Shown here piece after piece: positions 5,357-9,200 of a stretch of 9,200 nt of DNA; the stretch's first letter is position 1; each line of letters starts with the position of its first letter. A program made the position numbers and the translations under genes. The stretch covers positions 1 to 9,200 of the forward strand of contig JAPLSR010000293.1 in the NCBI GenBank assembly GCA_026398545.1. The letters run 5' to 3'. Origin of the DNA: Candidatus Sumerlaeota bacterium. GTDB taxonomy: Bacteria > Sumerlaeota > Sumerlaeia > MWCT01. The notes beneath the pieces were generated by a model. That model was not told the origin of the DNA and did no database searches. It saw only the letters and a program-made list of their open reading frames with translations.

Positions 5357-6334
5357 ATGAACTATCAGTCTATTTTTATTTTCACGTTGTTTGTATGCGG
5401 CTCGTGCCATGCCGTTCTTGCCGCACCAGAGGTTGAAACCAAACCTCAGCCCAAAACAAAAGACCATCAGAAGATAAGGCTGATAATCCGGACAGATGAC
5501 ATCGGCTTCTGCCATGGCGCCAATATGGCAATCAAAAGAATCCTCGATAGAGGCGTGGTTACTTCGGTGTCCGTCATTGTGAATACCCCGTGGCTGGATG
5601 AGGCGGTGGAAATCCTGAAAGACCATCCGGAGGTGAGCGTCGGCGTCCATACCAACCTTAACAGTGAATGGCGCGAGTATCGCTGGGGTCCCGTCCTGCC
5701 TTACGATAAGGTGCCCTCCCTTGTTGACACATTCGGGCGATTTTTTGGCACACGCCGCGACCTGATGCTGAACCGCCCGCGCACCTCCGAGGTGGCGGCG
5801 GAAATTCGGGCGCAGATTGAACTCGCCTTGAAAAAGGGTCTGCGCATCTCTTACTGCGACCATCATATGAGCGCCGCGGTCAACTGCTTGGAATTCCAGG
5901 AGGAACTGGAAAAACTTGCTAAGGAATACAATCTTGTCATTTCCCGCTACTTTGGCGAGGCTGATACAAAAAGCATATATACCGTCCCGCCGGAACAGAA
6001 AACGGACGCCGCCATCGAGAGCATCCGGAATCTCCCGCACGAGGGTCTCTTCCTTATGGTGCTTCACCCGGGAACGGACACGCCGGAGATGTCAGCCATG
6101 ACGGATTTGAATTCCACCGGACTCAAGGGGATGTCGCGTTATCGTCAGGCGGAGGCGGATGTCCTCTGTGACAGCCGCTTCAAGACTGCCCTGAAAGATG
6201 CGCAGGTGGAACTCACCGGTTATGCCGACCTCCTGAAAGAGTTCGGCACAAAAGGCATGAAACGCCCCTCGACGGCAAAGACGTATGATGAGGTCTTAAA
6301 GGAGGCTCTTCAACAGGAGACTCTGACAAAGTGA
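5357..6334 (+). CDS. Exported YdjC/ChbG-family carbohydrate deacetylase
   Basis: This is a 325-residue protein with the YdjC/ChbG fold, in which a divalent metal removes acetyl groups from N-acetylated sugars. The metal-site motifs are visible: TDD (46-48, in IIRTDDIG), H98 (GVHTN) and H169/H170 (CDHHMS). A later HPG (237-239) is also family-typical. The N-terminus has a hydrophobic segment (IFIFTLFVCGSCHAVLAA, residues 6-23) with a signal-peptidase-like end near AA-PE. Well-studied ChbG is cytoplasmic, so this one probably works in the periplasm or outside, perhaps on peptidoglycan or scavenged amino-sugar polymers. AAGGA precedes the start, and a TTGACA promoter lies upstream. A terminator-like palindrome follows at 6346. 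The family is clear, the substrate is not. Confidence 0.85.
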   Translation: MNYQSIFIFTLFVCGSCHAVLAAPEVETKPQPKTKDHQKIRLIIRTDDIGFCHGANMAIKRILDRGVVTSVSVIVNTPWLDEAVEILKDHPEVSVGVHTNLNSEWREYRWGPVLPYDKVPSLVDTFGRFFGTRRDLMLNRPRTSEVAAEIRAQIELALKKGLRISYCDHHMSAAVNCLEFQEELEKLAKEYNLVISRYFGEADTKSIYTVPPEQKTDAAIESIRNLPHEGLFLMVLHPGTDTPEMSAMTDLNSTGLKGMSRYRQAEADVLCDSRFKTALKDAQVELTGYADLLKEFGTKGMKRPSTAKTYDEVLKEALQQETLTK

Positions 6335-6345
6335 AGATTCACCAC

Positions 6346-6370
6346 AATCCGCCTCAGGCTGATTCTTTTT
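6346..6370 (+). terminator. Terminator-like palindrome after the deacetylase gene (repeat copy 2)
   Basis: AATCCGCCTCAGGCTGATT (6346-6364) folds with AATC/GATT, one mismatch, GCC/GGC and a three-base loop, and is followed by CTTTTT. It begins 11 bases after the deacetylase stop, consistent with rho-independent termination. Its first 13 bases are the exact reverse complement of 8065-8077. Confidence 0.6.
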
Positions 6371-6514
6371 GTCATGTATTCTAAGATTGGAACTATTTTT
6401 CATAAAGGATACTAATGAAAAAATGTTAGTACGTATTGATTTCATCGGTCAATTATTCATTAGAATTGGATTATTTGAACATAGCAAACCATAATTTATT
6501 GGGAAGAATTTAAT

Positions 6515-8026
6515 ATGAAAAAAAGTTCTTATTATCTTAGTATATATATATTTTTAATCCCCTTCATTTCATTTGCGGATTTCTCTATAAAAGAAATATT
6601 AATGCTCAATGGAGTTTATAATCCAACAGGTGTTGCTGTTGAAATACCCGAAGGAAATCACTTTTTTTCACAGGATGATTTTACAGGTTGCGGTTTTAGT
6701 ATAATAGATTCAGAATTCCGATTTAAAAATAAAATTGTTCCGGTAGATATTAGTCCCATTAATCCTTTTGGATACATTAGTTTTAATTCTCTAGCTTATG
6801 ACCCTTTGGCAAATACACTTTGGGTTTCAGATTTATATAGTAATTATATTCGTGAATATACAAAAGTTGGGGATCTTGTCTCAACTTTTTCCATAAATAG
6901 AAATATTATATCACTGACATATGATAGTTTAGATAATACATTTTGGACACTTACAGATTACTCGCCTCATATTTTTGAATATTCTAAAAATGGTGAAGCA
7001 TTAAGAACAATATATTGGGATTACATTACAACGGATATAACTCCGCTTAGTATTGTCTATGATATAAATAGAAATCTTTTATGGTATGGAGCAAAAGAAT
7101 ATCTTATAAAAATTACTACAGATGGAAATGTTCTTGGTATGTATAACTGGGATATATCTCAAATCAAATATTTTTCCGGTATAGGATACCATCCAATCAA
7201 TGATCAGATTTTGGTCACAGAGGCATCAGATTATTACAATTATTATACAAGTCGTCTTTGGATATATTCCACCTCTGGCGATCTTATCGGAAACCATATT
7301 CTTAATCCTTATGGAAATTATGCTAAGGGTTTACATGTTTCCGGGAATTACATCTGGGTCGTAGCCGCGCTCGATGACGGGGGATTTCCCCATGGGATTG
7401 CCAAAATGGATACTACTGGGAAACTTTTGTCCTTTTATTCCACTCATTATTGGGATGGCAATATAAATGGAATAATTGAACTTCCATCAGCAAATTCCCT
7501 ATGGATAACACAGATTCCAAATATTGCTTTTCCCACTACGAATCATAAGATTCAAGATCCATATTATAATTTTTTTCGTTTATCTCCATCATGTGAAATA
7601 CTTAATTCATATTCTTATCTTCCTTATGACACATATTTCCAGGGCATTACCTATGATAAGTTAGATGGTCATCTCTGGATTGTAGATTCAAAACTGGATC
7701 AGGTTCTTGAATTCACCACCTCCGGGACGCTGGTCAGTTCGTTTCCCATTGGACAGACGGGCTGCACCGATCCGTGCGGGATTACGTATATCCCAGATAA
7801 CGACCGCCTGATGGTCATTGATAACGCCACGGACAGTGTTTATTCATTCACCAAGACGGGCGAATACAAGGGGGGATGCAGCATCGCCAACATCACAACC
7901 GAGCCGGAGGATATTTCATACGAGGCGCCGGGAATCATCTGGATTCTTGAACCTCAGCGCGCCATCCGTTGCCGCTACGAGCCACCCACAGCTGTCTCCC
8001 CAGCCATCTGGCTGATGTATAAATGA
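6515..8026 (+). CDS. Secreted beta-propeller (NHL/YncE-like) repeat protein, mosaic in base composition
   Basis: The 503-residue protein starts with a signal peptide (residues 1-20, ending ISF-ADF). Repeats of about 35-45 residues then follow the pattern YDxxxNxLWxxDxxxxxIxEYTxxGxLV. Clear copies lie near 93-126, 134-167, 179-210, 375-411 and 421-453, with weaker ones between, which suggests seven or more blades. Such propellers usually bind ligands or partners rather than catalyse. No metal or active-site motif is evident. The C-terminus (SPAIWLMYK) ends in aromatic residues and could be a short sorting or packing tail, but that is a guess. GGGAAG lies upstream of the ATG. The gene is strongly AT-rich to about 7690 and distinctly GC-richer afterward, unlike an unmixed gene. 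A possible weak promoter is TTGGAT (6466-6471) with CATAAT (6490-6495). Confidence 0.75.
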   Translation: MKKSSYYLSIYIFLIPFISFADFSIKEILMLNGVYNPTGVAVEIPEGNHFFSQDDFTGCGFSIIDSEFRFKNKIVPVDISPINPFGYISFNSLAYDPLANTLWVSDLYSNYIREYTKVGDLVSTFSINRNIISLTYDSLDNTFWTLTDYSPHIFEYSKNGEALRTIYWDYITTDITPLSIVYDINRNLLWYGAKEYLIKITTDGNVLGMYNWDISQIKYFSGIGYHPINDQILVTEASDYYNYYTSRLWIYSTSGDLIGNHILNPYGNYAKGLHVSGNYIWVVAALDDGGFPHGIAKMDTTGKLLSFYSTHYWDGNINGIIELPSANSLWITQIPNIAFPTTNHKIQDPYYNFFRLSPSCEILNSYSYLPYDTYFQGITYDKLDGHLWIVDSKLDQVLEFTTSGTLVSSFPIGQTGCTDPCGITYIPDNDRLMVIDNATDSVYSFTKTGEYKGGCSIANITTEPEDISYEAPGIIWILEPQRAIRCRYEPPTAVSPAIWLMYK

Positions 8027-8058
8027 AAAGAATTAATCTTTCTTTACAGGTGTGTCTT

Positions 8059-8080
8059 AATCCTCCTGAGGCGGATTTTC
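8059..8080 (+). terminator. Terminator-like palindrome after the propeller gene (repeat copy 3)
   Basis: AATCCTCCTGAGGCGGATT (8059-8077) folds with AATCC/GGATT, one mismatch and CC/GG around a three-base loop. Only TTC follows, so termination would be weak. It lies immediately before the DUF72 start, and its GAGG (8068-8071) could double as that gene's Shine-Dalgarno, so folding could hide the ribosome site. Confidence 0.4.
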
Positions 8081-8081
8081 A

Positions 8082-8816
8082 ATGAAGGGCGGGGTTTACA
8101 TCGGGACGTCGGGCTGGAGTTATGAGCACTGGCGGGGGCTGTTCTATCCGGAAAAACTCCCCTCATATAAACGCCTCGCGTATTATTGCGAGCATTTCAA
8201 GACCGTCGAGCTCAATGTTACTTTTTATCGCCAGCCCCAGGACGCCACATTTGACTCCTGGCGGCGCAACACACCCGAGGGCTTTCTGTTCAGCGTCAAG
8301 GCAAGTCGCTTCATCACCCACATCAAGCGCTTGAGAGGTGTCGCCGAGCCGCTGGAAAAATTCCTCGGCGGTGCACTGCACCTGAAGGAAAAACTGGGCG
8401 TTATCCTTGTGCAACCCCCCCCCGGCTTAAAAAAAGACCTTTCTCTCCTTGATGATTTTCTCTCCCTCCTCCCCGGAGGCGTCTGCTTCACAGTGGAATT
8501 CCGCAACAAGGATTGGATGGCGGATGACACTTATGAAGTCCTCACCAATCACAATGCCGCCTTTTGCATTTATGACATGCCAGGTCTGCAAACGCCGGTC
8601 ATGGCGACAGCGGACTTCGCTTATGTCCGCTTTCACGGCGGGAAGTCTCTTTACAGCAGTGAGTATAGCGAGGATGAAATGCGGGACTGGGCGGATAAAC
8701 TCCGCCCCATACTGAAAAGTGGGAAAGATTTATTCGTCTATTTTAACAATGATTCCAACGCCTATGCCATCGCAAATGCAAAAATGCTCCACCGTATTCT
8801 TACGAAAGAAAAATAG
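8082..8816 (+). CDS. DUF72 (YecE-like) domain protein
   Basis: The 244-residue product matches the DUF72 family along its whole length. Visible motifs are the opening GTSGWSYEHWRGLFYPEKLP (8-27), FKTVELNVTFYRQP in the first third, FSVKASRFITH, the LVQPPP turn, VEFRNKDW in the middle, YVRFHGG, and the C-terminal FVYFNND followed by AIANA. The family adopts a TIM-barrel-like fold. Its biochemical role is not settled, so none is assigned. The length is normal and no key motif is missing. The start is set by the family N-terminus and by GAGG ten bases upstream. The gene contains a run of nine C (8415-8423) closely followed by seven A (8429-8435). It converges on the phosphodiesterase gene with 33 bases between and no clear terminator. 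Confidence 0.92.
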   Translation: MKGGVYIGTSGWSYEHWRGLFYPEKLPSYKRLAYYCEHFKTVELNVTFYRQPQDATFDSWRRNTPEGFLFSVKASRFITHIKRLRGVAEPLEKFLGGALHLKEKLGVILVQPPPGLKKDLSLLDDFLSLLPGGVCFTVEFRNKDWMADDTYEVLTNHNAAFCIYDMPGLQTPVMATADFAYVRFHGGKSLYSSEYSEDEMRDWADKLRPILKSGKDLFVYFNNDSNAYAIANAKMLHRILTKEK

Positions 8817-8849
8817 TTCTGATGTGCCGATTGTGCGCAACATTACGCC

Positions 8850-9200
8850 TCAACGAATAACCTGAAGCATGACATCCGGTTTGTTGGTTGCCAGCCCATC
8901 CACGCCAAGATGCCGGAGGCGGATGGCTTCATCAGGCTCGTCCACAGTCCAGACAATGACCTTCAGCCCCGCCCGATGCGCCGCCTCTATAAACTCCGGT
9001 GTAACTCCCTGCCAGTTGACATTCAGCCCTTCAAGTTTATGACGTTTTACCTCCTGAATCCAATCCAATCTGTGCGGGAGGGGTTTTTTTGTGTCCTTCT
9101 CCTTTTCCGTACCGCGCAGCCAGAACATGGGAATATCCGGCATGCGCCTCTTCGCCTCGGAGACGGTGTCAAGGCTGAAGCCGATAATGACCACCTGCTT
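8850..9200 (-). CDS. Glycerophosphodiester phosphodiesterase, C-terminal part, cut by window edge
   Basis: The frame is open from the right edge to the TGA at 8852-8850, giving 116 visible residues. QVVIIGFSLDTVSEAKRRMP matches the family stretch in which a core barrel strand (VxxxSFxxxxL) is followed by PDIP and a leucine strand. Further on, HRAGLKVIVWTVDEPDEA and LGVDGLATNKPDV are the hallmark end of GDPD proteins (hrxGlxVxvWTVd, lGVDgiiTdxPd). The enzyme hydrolyses glycerophosphodiesters to glycerol-3-phosphate and an alcohol. The catalytic His and Glu residues lie in the missing N-terminal part, so activity cannot be judged. A GTG at 9194-9192 is not a plausible start, because the domain clearly begins earlier. 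Confidence 0.88.
   Translation of the reverse strand, partial: KQVVIIGFSLDTVSEAKRRMPDIPMFWLRGTEKEKDTKKPLPHRLDWIQEVKRHKLEGLNVNWQGVTPEFIEAAHRAGLKVIVWTVDEPDEAIRLRHLGVDGLATNKPDVMLQVIR

Noticed and set aside
5324..6067. 247-codon minus-strand ORF
   Set aside because: It is antisense to the deacetylase gene, which has clear family motifs, a signal peptide, an RBS and a promoter. The antisense product resembles no family.

Overview
The window reads as a chromosomal segment of an uncultured Gram-negative bacterium. Supporting this are a lipobox-bearing MCE auxiliary lipoprotein, an MCE (mammalian cell entry) protein with one N-terminal membrane helix, and several Sec-type signal peptides. Shine-Dalgarno sites of GGAGGTGAT type are visible. 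TAA, TAG and TGA all end intact genes, so the standard bacterial code applies. I cannot name the phylum from sequence alone.

Layout. Positions 1-277 (minus) hold the start of an ABC exporter that runs off the left edge. Positions 278 to about 2430 are AT-richer than their surroundings and carry accessory genes on the minus strand. These are a MntA/HepT (type VII) toxin-antitoxin pair and, just downstream of it, a broken gene for a secreted TPR protein that has two in-frame stop codons. Positions 2459-5048 (minus) hold an envelope group: a degenerate protein kinase-like protein, an MCE/MlaD-type protein and a PqiC-like lipoprotein. The last two are translationally coupled.

A 308-base divergent intergenic region (5049-5356) carries hairpins and a good sigma-70-like promoter. 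It drives a rightward gene for an exported YdjC/ChbG-type carbohydrate deacetylase (5357-6334). Next come a secreted beta-propeller protein (6515-8026), whose base composition changes sharply within the gene, and a DUF72 protein (8082-8816). Converging from the right edge is the C-terminal part of a glycerophosphodiester phosphodiesterase.

The most informative points are: one long reading frame (457-1680) in which a TPR motif spans a TAA codon and a second domain follows a TAG codon; a pseudokinase beside an MCE lipid-transport pair that lacks its usual permease and ATPase genes; a mosaic propeller gene; and a small palindrome with the core AATCCGCCTCAGG in three intergenic places. I see no CRISPR array, no transposase gene, and no rRNA or tRNA gene.
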